A stretch of 64,000 nt of DNA from Fimenecus sp036652055 (lineage in GTDB: Bacteria > Bacillota > Clostridia > Oscillospirales > Acutalibacteraceae), in the NCBI GenBank assembly GCA_036652055.1, contig JAVVWP010000003.1, positions 1-64,000 of the forward strand. Direction: 5' to 3'. This document shows, piece after piece, positions 49,154 to 56,818 of this stretch (position 1 is its first letter; every line of letters starts with the position of its first letter). The notes beneath the pieces are model-generated. The model was not told the DNA's origin. It saw only the letters and a program-made list of their open reading frames with translations, and made no database searches. Position numbers and translations under genes: made by a program.

Positions 49154-49650
49154 TATGCACCGTATTTTTCAAGAATTCCAGGAATATCAGCAGCTGTAAG
49201 TTTACCATAAACTTCATCGTTAACGGTTAATACAGGTGCAAGCCCACAAGCACCAATGCAGCGGCAGGCTTCAAGTGAATATCTACCATCAGCAGTACAT
49301 TCATCAGGCTTTATTCCAAGCTTTTCTGTGATTTTGTCAAGAAGCTCTTGAGCACCCTTAACATAGCAAGCAGTACCAAGACAAACAGAAATGTTGATTT
49401 CACCCTTTGGTGAGAGTGCAAACTGAGCATAGAATGTTGAAACACCATATACCTTCTCAAGCGGAACATCCATACCTTCAGCTATCATAATTTGAACTTC
49501 ATAAGGTAAATAGCCATAGATTGACTGTGCCTTTTGCATAACATTCATAAGTAAGCTTTTGTCGCTTTTACACTCATTGATTACACTTTGAAGTTCTGCC
49601 TCTTGCTCTTTTGTTCCATTAAAAGGGATTGAACTGACTTTTTTAAGCAT
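49153..49650 (-). CDS. hndA: NuoE-like [2Fe-2S] subunit HndA/HydC
   Basis: 165 residues. An N-terminal helical part (LQSVINECKSDKSLLMNVMQ, YGYLPYEVQIMIAEGMDVPL) and a thioredoxin-like domain with cluster ligands in SVCLGTACYVKGAQELLD and YSLEACRCIGACGLAPVLTV. It passes electrons in the HndABCD complex. First gene of the operon; AAAGGAGG precedes the ATG, and a leader with extended -10 and a Rex-like palindrome lies upstream. Confidence 0.94.
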   Translation of the reverse strand: MLKKVSSIPFNGTKEQEAELQSVINECKSDKSLLMNVMQKAQSIYGYLPYEVQIMIAEGMDVPLEKVYGVSTFYAQFALSPKGEINISVCLGTACYVKGAQELLDKITEKLGIKPDECTADGRYSLEACRCIGACGLAPVLTVNDEVYGKLTAADIPGILEKYGA

Positions 49651-49705
49651 TAAACTTTTCCTCCTTTACACGAATGAACTTTTTTGTCTGCATTTTTATG
49701 TATCC

Positions 49706-49721
49706 TGTTAAAAGAATAACA
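49706..49721. promoter_or_regulatory. Rex-like operator in the hydrogenase leader
   Basis: TGTTA aaagaa TAACA, close to the Rex consensus TTGTTAANNNNTTAACAA (11 of 14 defined bases by eye). It lies between the -10 box at 49743 and the hndA start. Rex represses fermentation and hydrogen genes when NAD+/NADH is high (known). Assignment is by pattern only. Confidence 0.4.
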
Positions 49722-49742
49722 TACCCATACACATACTCATTT

Positions 49743-49748
49743 ATTATA
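49743..49748 (-). promoter_or_regulatory. Extended -10 of the hydrogenase operon promoter
   Basis: Minus strand TGCTATAAT: TATAAT preceded by TG one base away, the extended -10 form, with only a weak -35. Confidence 0.55.
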
Positions 49749-50029
49749 GCAGATAAACCCTTAAAAATCTATCATTTTCACAAAATTTATAGCGGGATTT
49801 TTTGTAAATTTGACATTTTGGGCATATTGATTGCAAAAATTTCATAATTGCATTTTTTGATGGGTTAAAAATTTTTAGTATTATCTGATTTTTCTATATT
49901 TATAGGCGTTTTTTGCAGGTTTGCTTTTTATTGCAGTTTTTAATTTTGCAGAATTTGATGTGTTGAAATTCGAAAACAGTCGTTTTTTAGCATATTAAAG
50001 TTTAAACTCTTTATATTAAAATCAAAAAA
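49749..50029. other. AT-rich intergenic stretch without visible gene
   Basis: Very AT-rich sequence between the hnd promoter and the terminator of the lipoprotein gene. Both strands are broken by stops; I see no ORF with a ribosome site, no repeat and no recognisable RNA. Confidence 0.6.
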
Positions 50030-50052
50030 TGGGTGGATATAAAATCCACCCA
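50030..50052 (-). terminator. Terminator of the MMPL-lipoprotein operon
   Basis: Minus strand TGGGTGGAT / ATCCACCCA 9-bp GC-rich stem followed by TTTTTTGATTTT. Confidence 0.85.
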
Positions 50053-50057
50053 CGCTG

Positions 50058-51746
50058 TTATTTTTTAAATCTGTTAATCACTTTTTGAAACCAACTGATT
50101 TCTTCTACTTTTTCGATTGGTTTTTCAACAGGCGGAATTTTTATACTCGGTGTCTGATAAACAAACATAACACTTGAACTCATATTCTGCGAAGCTGATG
50201 AATAAATTTTATATTCATTTGCCATTTCAAGCATTGCCCCTACCCTATCAATAAGCTCATCTGAATTTTCCATTAATATTCCGTATTTTTTTAGCATTTC
50301 ACTAAATTCTTTTGTGTTTCCGCTTTCTAAAACGCCCTTTAACTTGTCGATATTTTTCTCATTCATAATTGAGGTTAGCTGATTAATTAACTCTGTATTC
50401 TCTTTTAGTTGCCCCTCAAGTTTGTTAAGGCTTTCTATTGTCTGCGGTAAATTATCAAGTGATTTTTTAATTTCTGGCTTTTCTAAATCCTTTGACAAGT
50501 CCTGCATCATTGGTAAAATGTCCATCATATCCTGCGACGCTGCTGGCAAAAGTTTTAAAAACGCTTGAACCACAGGATTAGAAAGAAGCGTTAGCATTTC
50601 ATTTAGACTTGAATTGCCATTTTCGGTGCTTGTCAGCTTGTTGATTGCCTCCATATTTTCCGCTGTCATATACTTTGGTAAAAGTTCTAAAAGGGCTTTG
50701 TTTTGCTCATAAAGTCCGACAGCTTCATCAATCATTGTAACAAGATTTGTTATTTTGTCAGGTGTTTGCATAAGCGCACCTAAAATATTATTAGGATCAA
50801 TTTGAGTTATAACCTCTTGCAGTTCTTTTAATTTTGAAAGTGCCGCCCCTATTTCATTTATTGATGTAGGGATTTTTATTTCTTCACCTAAAGCAGAAAG
50901 TGGAATTACTCCGAAATAAATATTATCAAGCGAAAAGTTCGTTGTAGTTGCGGTGATATTAAAGTTTTCGGCAAAATTAACTGCTGGCATATCTTTTCCG
51001 AGGTCTATATTTTTAATTCCCAAGGTTTCTGAAATTCCAGGAAAGCTAAGCATTATAGCAAGTTCTTTTGTGCCATCGCCCATTGACTTTCCATTTTCAA
51101 CATTTACTGCACTGAATTTTTCTTCAGGCAAAACCATTCCGCCAACTACCACAAGCGGGCTGTATATTTTTACATCTTTTCCGCCGATTTTTTTAGTCTT
51201 ACAGAGATTGTTTTTCATCTCAATTGCAATTCTAACTTTGCCACTTTTTCCTGCTATTTCCTCTGCTGTCATTTCTTTATCGTCAAGAAAATATTTAATA
51301 CTAATAGTAACAGGTAGCTGTTTATCGCTTTCGCCTTTGTAATAAAGGTCTGTTGTAGGCATATGCCAAGTTAGTGCGTTACCCTTTTTTTGAAGTTTTT
51401 CGTTGCTTTTAACATTTACAATATTTTTAAGGTCACTTATATCAGAAACAGCAACCTCGCCTATATCTGTATGAATCCAGTCTGATACTGATATTGTTTT
51501 CACATTTCCCCCATTGTCAAGGTTTGCATAAACCGTTTCTGCTTTTTTGACTGAATTTGGTTTTTTCTTGTATTTTTGAGTTGACTGCGGTTCATCTTTT
51601 GTAGCATCACTTGCCGAGTTATTCGGTGCATTATCACTTGCTGCTTTATCTGCTTTTGCGGTCATTGATAGTGAACAGCCACTGAAAATCAGTGATATTG
51701 CAAGAAGCATTGCGGTTGTCGCTATAATAATTTTTTTGTTTCTCAT
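50058..51746 (-). CDS. YhgE/Pip-like exported lipoprotein partnered with MMPL
   Basis: 562 residues. Signal with lipobox SLIFSGCS. The start of the mature part, ETVYANLDNGGNVKTISVSD, resembles the extracellular domain of YhgE/Pip proteins. The middle contains beta-rich sequence (YSPLVVVGGMVLPEEKF) and the second half, about residues 300-520, is long alpha-helical, probably coiled coil (KLKELQEVITQIDPNNIL, LNKLEGQLKENTELINQL). It is the second gene of an operon, overlapping the MMPL stop (ATGA). Such lipoproteins may form an envelope adapter for the pump; function unproven. Confidence 0.65.
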   Translation of the reverse strand: MRNKKIIIATTAMLLAISLIFSGCSLSMTAKADKAASDNAPNNSASDATKDEPQSTQKYKKKPNSVKKAETVYANLDNGGNVKTISVSDWIHTDIGEVAVSDISDLKNIVNVKSNEKLQKKGNALTWHMPTTDLYYKGESDKQLPVTISIKYFLDDKEMTAEEIAGKSGKVRIAIEMKNNLCKTKKIGGKDVKIYSPLVVVGGMVLPEEKFSAVNVENGKSMGDGTKELAIMLSFPGISETLGIKNIDLGKDMPAVNFAENFNITATTTNFSLDNIYFGVIPLSALGEEIKIPTSINEIGAALSKLKELQEVITQIDPNNILGALMQTPDKITNLVTMIDEAVGLYEQNKALLELLPKYMTAENMEAINKLTSTENGNSSLNEMLTLLSNPVVQAFLKLLPAASQDMMDILPMMQDLSKDLEKPEIKKSLDNLPQTIESLNKLEGQLKENTELINQLTSIMNEKNIDKLKGVLESGNTKEFSEMLKKYGILMENSDELIDRVGAMLEMANEYKIYSSASQNMSSSVMFVYQTPSIKIPPVEKPIEKVEEISWFQKVINRFKK

Positions 51747-53851
51747 AATGTTTTTTCCTCTTTTCTTTGCTTTGATTTTCTCTCTTTTCTCCAGTGGAGC
51801 GTTGTCTTATTGATTGCACCTTCGCACAAAAGCAAAATAGGTGTCAGCATAAATATAATAATAAATGCACTTATAACCGAGCCTCTTGCAAGCATTGCAC
51901 ATATGCTTTTAATCATTGCAATATCGCAAACGAGATACACTCCAAAGGTTGCCGAGAAAAAGACTAATGCACTTTGGAATATTGAACGGTCTGATTCGTT
52001 TGCCGCTTTTAAAATAGCCTCTTTTTTTGTCTTACCCTTTCTAAGTTCTTCCTTAAATCGAGTAGTTAAAAGTATAGCGTAATCGACTGTTGCGCCAAGC
52101 TGTACACAGCCAATTATTGTTGGAGCAATGAATGGTATCGTCGCTCCCATTAAAAATGACATTGCCTGATTAATGAGAATTGCAAGTTCAATTGACGATA
52201 CCAATATGAAGGGGATAGAAACTGACTTGAATAATATTGCTATCAATATAAATATTGCGATAATGGATATTGCACTGGTTATTTTGAAATCACGGTTTGT
52301 AACATTTGTGAGGTCACGAGTTAAAGCACCTTCGCCTGTAATATAAGCTGAGCTGTCATATTTTTTTACTATGTTTTCTATTTCATCAACCTGTTTGTTT
52401 TCTTCTGGTGTCGCTGGGCTGAAGCTTGCATTTACCATCATCATTTCTTTTCCGTCTTTTGACGCTATCTGTGAAATTGCCTCAGGTACTATTTCATTTG
52501 GCACAGCAGGCCCTAAAAAGCTTCCCATTGAAATCACATTTGTAATTCCATCAAGTTTTTTTATTTCAGAGGTCAAGTTGCTTTTATCGGTAGATGGCAG
52601 TTTTTCATCTATAATAATGAAATGGGTAGTTGCCATATTAAAATCATCTTTCATTTTATATAAAGCTGAAATTGATGGCAAATCGCTTGGAAGCGCCCTA
52701 TCCATATTGTAATACATATCAACTTTTTGCGATGCGAGAAATGACGGAATGAATAAAAGTAAAAATATTGTAACTATTATTCTTTTGTGTTTTAGTGTAA
52801 AGGCATTCAGCTTTTCAAAATTTGGAATTAGACTTTTATGCCTGCCATCCTCAATATGGTCACCAAGAAGAAGAATCATAGCCGGTAGTAGCGTTACAAC
52901 TGTTACCACGCCGAAAACTACTCCCTTTGCCATTACAAGACCTATATCAAGCCCTAAGGTAAAGCTCATAAAGCAAAGTGCTAAAAATCCAAAGATTGTT
53001 GTAAGTGAACTACCGCAAAGAGAAACGAATGTCCCTTGAATTGCCTTTGACATAGCTTTTTGCCTATCATTATGTATTAACAGTTCTTCTTCATATCTAT
53101 CAATTAAAAATACCGAATAATCCATTGTTACGCCAAGCTGTAATATAGCCGCGATGCACTGGGTTATGAATGAAATACTGCCAAACATTATATTCGTTCC
53201 CATATTATATATAACCGCTGTGCAAAGTGCCGCAAGAAGCACAAATGGCAATATCCAAGATTGCATAGTGCAGGTCAATGCAATAAGTGCAAGCACAATC
53301 GCTATTGCAATATAAATAGGTGCCTGCGAATCCGCTATCTCCTTTGTATCTGCTGTAATCGCTGACACTCCGCTTAAAAAGCAGTTTTTATTCATTATTA
53401 AACGAATGTCTTTTATAGCTGACAGCGTTTCTTTAGATGCTCCCGATTTATCATATTGAATCATTAAAAGCGTTGAAGTGCCATCTTGCGAATAAAATAT
53501 TTCTTTTGCAACATCGGGCAGCATAGACTGAGGGAAAGATATATCAAGAATATCATCAACCCATAAAACACTGCTGACGCCCTCAACTTTTTCTATTTTT
53601 TCTTTCACCTTTTGCACATTCTTTGGCTGTTCATCATCAATTATTAGAATTGAACTTGCCGCACAATGAAAAGTGTTTTCAAGCACTTGTTCACCCTGTA
53701 CCGAGTTAAGGTCTTTTGGCAAATATGATAATATATCATAATTTACGAATGTTCCCAAATATCCTATTATCGAGGGAATAATTAGTATAACGCATACTAT
53801 TAATACTAATTTAGGATGACTTGAAATCCATTCGGCTATTTTTTTTATCAT
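51743..53851 (-). CDS. MMPL/RND-superfamily membrane transporter
   Basis: 702 residues. Two repeats, each with one helix, a large extracellular loop and a block of five helices: first with LQLGVTMDYSVFLIDRYEEE, second with CVQLGATVDYAILLTTRFKE, the conserved Asp-Tyr proton-relay pair of MMPL proteins. GSSLTTIFGFLALCFM and SALVFFSATFGVYLVCD are the partner helices. Firmicute MMPL proteins of this size export lipids, siderophores or peptides; substrate unknown. SD GAAGGAAG precedes the ATG. Confidence 0.9.
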   Translation of the reverse strand: MIKKIAEWISSHPKLVLIVCVILIIPSIIGYLGTFVNYDILSYLPKDLNSVQGEQVLENTFHCAASSILIIDDEQPKNVQKVKEKIEKVEGVSSVLWVDDILDISFPQSMLPDVAKEIFYSQDGTSTLLMIQYDKSGASKETLSAIKDIRLIMNKNCFLSGVSAITADTKEIADSQAPIYIAIAIVLALIALTCTMQSWILPFVLLAALCTAVIYNMGTNIMFGSISFITQCIAAILQLGVTMDYSVFLIDRYEEELLIHNDRQKAMSKAIQGTFVSLCGSSLTTIFGFLALCFMSFTLGLDIGLVMAKGVVFGVVTVVTLLPAMILLLGDHIEDGRHKSLIPNFEKLNAFTLKHKRIIVTIFLLLFIPSFLASQKVDMYYNMDRALPSDLPSISALYKMKDDFNMATTHFIIIDEKLPSTDKSNLTSEIKKLDGITNVISMGSFLGPAVPNEIVPEAISQIASKDGKEMMMVNASFSPATPEENKQVDEIENIVKKYDSSAYITGEGALTRDLTNVTNRDFKITSAISIIAIFILIAILFKSVSIPFILVSSIELAILINQAMSFLMGATIPFIAPTIIGCVQLGATVDYAILLTTRFKEELRKGKTKKEAILKAANESDRSIFQSALVFFSATFGVYLVCDIAMIKSICAMLARGSVISAFIIIFMLTPILLLCEGAINKTTLHWRKERKSKQRKEEKTL

Positions 53852-54093
53852 AAAGATAGCTTCCTTTCGTGAAGAAAATCAATTAAATAAAACGCTCAAT
53901 ATTTATTAATTATATTTTAAATTTATACCATTGATTTCACTTTTGGTCTACCAACTATACATTGCAATCCTTAGTTTTCAGGTTGCGATTAAAAATGACA
54001 ACTCAAGGTTGCAAAAATGCTTTTAGATTTTTTATGATTATTATTGTTGAGGCTTTCATTTTTATGTAACTTTCGAGTAGCAAAATGCAAAAA
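53852..54093. other. Intergenic region upstream of the MMPL operon
   Basis: Holds the presumed MMPL promoter (TATAAT-like sequence on the minus strand with a poor -35) and no ORF with a ribosome site. No repeat or RNA recognised. Confidence 0.45.
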
Positions 54094-54131
54094 AGCAGCC
54101 ATTTTTGACTTTGATTTCAAAAATAACTGCT
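54094..54131 (-). terminator. Terminator of the orphan ABC ATPase gene
   Basis: Minus strand AGCAG and ATTTTTG arms pair with CAAAAAT and CTGCT, with an interior mismatch, followed by TTTTTTGC. It separates this gene from the MMPL operon downstream. Confidence 0.78.
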
Positions 54132-54164
54132 GAATGTGAAAATTAAATTGTATTACTGGGGTTT

Positions 54165-54875
54165 TTAATTTATATTCTGCTCGATTTCACTCTTGGATTT
54201 TGTCACATCAGAAACTACCATTCCATCTTGAATTTTAATAATTCTTTCTGCTTTTTCGGCAATTTCATTGTCATGAGTGATTAAAATTATTGTTCTGCCC
54301 TCTGAATGAAGCTCGTGAAGTATTCTCATAACCTCTTCGCCCGAATGGCTATCTAAGTTTCCTGTTGGCTCATCGGCCAAAATTATCGGAGGCTTTGCAG
54401 CAACAGCTCTCGCTATTGCCACTCTTTGCTGTTGACCACCTGACATTTGTTTTGGAAGATGATGCACTCTGTTTTCAAGACCGACACGCTTTAACGCTTC
54501 AGCCGAAAGGATATGCCTTTGCTCTGCTTGCATTCCACGATAAACAAGTGGCAATTCAACATTTGCTTCTGCTGTAAGACTTGAAATAAGATTAAAGCCC
54601 TGAAAAATAAATCCTATTTGTTTGTTTCTTATTTCTGACAATTCATCATCAGTCATATTTGAAACATTTTCACCGTCTAAATAGTATTCACCACTTGTTG
54701 GAACATCTAAAAGCCCAATCATATTCATAAGTGTAGATTTGCCTGAACCTGAATGCCCGACGATTGCGACAAATTCGCCTCGGTCAATGGTAATTGACAC
54801 TCCGTCAAGCGCTCTTACCTCGTTTTCACCTGGATTATATATTTTATAAATATTTTTTATTTCAATCAGTTTCAA
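54165..54875 (-). CDS. Orphan LolD/MacB-type ABC transporter ATP-binding protein
   Basis: 236 residues. Walker A GHSGSGKSTLMNMIG, Q-loop FIFQGFNLISSL, signature MSGGQQQRVAIARAV, Walker B IILADEPTGNLDSHSG, H-loop ILITHDNE: an intact ATPase of the macrolide-exporter/LolD family, which normally works with an FtsX-like permease. No permease or membrane-fusion gene is adjacent: upstream is the divergent spoVA locus, downstream a terminator. AAGGTGG lies 8 bases before a TTG at 54875, the likely start; a GTG four codons earlier overlaps the SD. Confidence 0.92.
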   Translation of the reverse strand: MKLIEIKNIYKIYNPGENEVRALDGVSITIDRGEFVAIVGHSGSGKSTLMNMIGLLDVPTSGEYYLDGENVSNMTDDELSEIRNKQIGFIFQGFNLISSLTAEANVELPLVYRGMQAEQRHILSAEALKRVGLENRVHHLPKQMSGGQQQRVAIARAVAAKPPIILADEPTGNLDSHSGEEVMRILHELHSEGRTIILITHDNEIAEKAERIIKIQDGMVVSDVTKSKSEIEQNIN

Positions 54876-55030
54876 TTTAATAACCACCTTATATTTTCTT
54901 AACTTAAATCATAAATCAAATAAATATATAAATCAATGGTTTTTTTATGAATTTTTTTTAATCTTTTGGCAAAAATGAAATTAAGAGATTAAACTCAAAC
55001 AATTATTTTTATGAGGTGACACAATTTATT

Positions 55031-55474
55031 ATGGCAACTTCAAATAAAGATTATGACCAAATGACAAAAAAAGCATCTCCCCCCTCTCCTAAAATTTTAA
55101 ATCTTGTAAAGGCGTTTTTGATTGGTGGCGGAATTTGCACCTTTGGTCAACTGCTGAACTCATTGTTTGCCTATTTAGGTTTAAACGAAGCAGAAATAAA
55201 AGCAGCAACACCTATAACCCTAATAGTAATAACCGCATTTTTAACGGGAATTGGTGTTTTTGATAAAATAGCAAAACACGCAGGAGCAGGTACCATTGTT
55301 CCGATTACTGGATTTGCAAATTCGATTGTTTCACCAGCTATGGAATTTCAAGCAGAAGGTCGAATTCTTGGAACAGGCGCAAAAATATTTTCAATAGCTG
55401 GCCCTGTTATCGCATACGGATGCAGTGCTGCTTTTGTATATGGAATAATTGCTTATATTTTTAAGCTGTATTGA
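55031..55474 (+). CDS. spoVAC: Stage V sporulation protein AC
   Basis: 147 residues, four to five membrane helices. KAFLIGGGICTFGQLLNSLF, GVFDKIAKHAGAGTIVPITG and FANSIVSPAMEFQAEGRILG are the SpoVAC/SpoVAEB family blocks. SpoVA proteins form the inner-spore-membrane channel that imports dipicolinic acid during sporulation and releases it at germination. The ATG at 55031 is preferred; a GTG at 55016 overlaps the SD GAGGTGA. Followed by spoVAD after 8 bases. Confidence 0.94.
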   Translation: MATSNKDYDQMTKKASPPSPKILNLVKAFLIGGGICTFGQLLNSLFAYLGLNEAEIKAATPITLIVITAFLTGIGVFDKIAKHAGAGTIVPITGFANSIVSPAMEFQAEGRILGTGAKIFSIAGPVIAYGCSAAFVYGIIAYIFKLY

Positions 55475-55482
55475 GGTGAATT

Positions 55483-56520
55483 ATGGCAAGCAGAATAGGA
55501 AGATATACACTTAATTTAGAAAGCCGTCCTTCAATTATAGGCAATGCCGCAGTTGTCGGCAAAACAGAAAGTGAAGGTCCGCTGTGCAATGAATTTGATT
55601 ATGCTTTTGATGATGATACTTTAGGCGAAAGCTCTTTTGAAAAGGCTGAAAGCTCACTTCAAAGAGATGCAATAACTCGTGCTCTCGACAAAGCAGGGAA
55701 AACGCCTAAAGAGGTTGATTATATTTTTGCAGGCGACCTTTTAAATCAGTGCATTGGCACATCTTTTTCAATTAGAGAAATGGGCATTCCGTTTTTAGGG
55801 CTTTATGGTGCTTGCTCGACAATGGCTCTCTCGTTAGGTCTTGCAAGCGTTTTCGTTGACACTAATGCCGCTAATCTTGCCGTTGCTGCGACCTCCTCAC
55901 ACTTTTGCTCGGCAGAAAGACAATTTAGACTGCCACTTGAATATGGCGGTCAAAGAACTCCTACTTCACAACGAACTGCGACCGCTTCTGGCTGTTCTGT
56001 TGTATCTAAAAGCCAATCTGACAAGCCCTGCGTTGAAGCTGTTTGTTTTGGCAGAATTGTTGACCTTGGAATAAAAGATACAAATAATATGGGGGCTGCT
56101 ATGGCACCTGCCGCCGCTATGACTATTTCGGATTTTTTAAATGATACAAATACAAAGCCTGATGACTATGACCTAATTGTAACAGGCGATTTAGGTCTTG
56201 TGGGTTCTCAGCTTTTAAAGGACCTTTTAGTTAAGGATTATAATTTTGATATATCAAATGTGCATACTGACTGCGGAGTTTTAATATATGATATAGAGGC
56301 GCAAGATGTTCACGCTGGTGGTTCTGGTTGTGGCTGTGGTGCATCTGTTCTTAATTCATATATTTTAAGGCGTCTTTCAAGTGGTGAGCTAAGCAAGGTT
56401 TTGTTTGTCGCAACAGGTGCTTTAATGTCACCCACCTCCTCTTTGCAAGGCGAAAGCATTCCTGCGATTGCACACGCTGTTTTGATTGCAAAGCCTGAAT
56501 GCCCTTTACAAAATCAATGA
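55483..56520 (+). CDS. spoVAD: Stage V sporulation protein AD
   Basis: 345 residues with thiolase-like fold. DYIFAGDLLNQCIGTSFSIR, FLGLYGACSTMALSLGLASV (the Cys of the thiolase fold), AATSSHFCSAERQFRLPLEY, GGQRTPTSQRTATASGCSVV and GGSGCGCGASVLNSYILRRL are SpoVAD blocks. It binds dipicolinic acid on the outer face of the spore inner membrane. TTGAGGTGAATT precedes the ATG. Its presence with spoVAC indicates a spore former. Confidence 0.95.
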   Translation: MASRIGRYTLNLESRPSIIGNAAVVGKTESEGPLCNEFDYAFDDDTLGESSFEKAESSLQRDAITRALDKAGKTPKEVDYIFAGDLLNQCIGTSFSIREMGIPFLGLYGACSTMALSLGLASVFVDTNAANLAVAATSSHFCSAERQFRLPLEYGGQRTPTSQRTATASGCSVVSKSQSDKPCVEAVCFGRIVDLGIKDTNNMGAAMAPAAAMTISDFLNDTNTKPDDYDLIVTGDLGLVGSQLLKDLLVKDYNFDISNVHTDCGVLIYDIEAQDVHAGGSGCGCGASVLNSYILRRLSSGELSKVLFVATGALMSPTSSLQGESIPAIAHAVLIAKPECPLQNQ

Positions 56521-56549
56521 ATAATTTATAAAAAGGATAGGAAATAAAT

Positions 56550-56711
56550 ATGTTACAATTATTAAACGATATAAAAATAATCAATATTGCAGAAAAATTT
56601 CTTGGAGTTTTAAATATAGTCAAAGCGGCATTGACGGTTGGGATAATAGTCTTTTCCGTTTTCGAGAGTTTTAAGTATGTAAATAGTTACAGAAAAACGC
56701 TTAATCAATAA
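56550..56711 (+). CDS. 53-residue single-helix protein downstream of spoVAD
   Basis: MLQLLNDIKIINIAEKFLGV at the start, a hydrophobic stretch LNIVKAALTVGIIVFSVF, and a basic end ESFKYVNSYRKTLNQ. AAAAAGGATAGG precedes the ATG, and the gene lies 29 bases after spoVAD and before the shared terminator, so it should be in the same transcript. Not recognised; it occupies the place where spoVAEB (a membrane paralogue of SpoVAC, about 120 residues) is usually found. Could be a forespore-expressed helper (inference). Confidence 0.55.
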   Translation: MLQLLNDIKIINIAEKFLGVLNIVKAALTVGIIVFSVFESFKYVNSYRKTLNQ

Positions 56712-56730
56712 AGCTGAATATTAAAAGTAA

Positions 56731-56772
56731 AAGTCGCAGTTTATAAGGAAATTATCCTTTAAACTGCGACTT
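56731..56772 (+). terminator. Terminator of the spoVA operon
   Basis: AAGTCGCAGTTTA with AAGGA pairs with TCCTT and AAACTGCGACTT: a stem of about 17 pairs with one small internal irregularity, followed by TTTTTC. Confidence 0.9.
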
Positions 56773-56818
56773 TTTCTTTGCTAAAATTATATATTTACCC
56801 TCAAGATTTGCTAACTAA

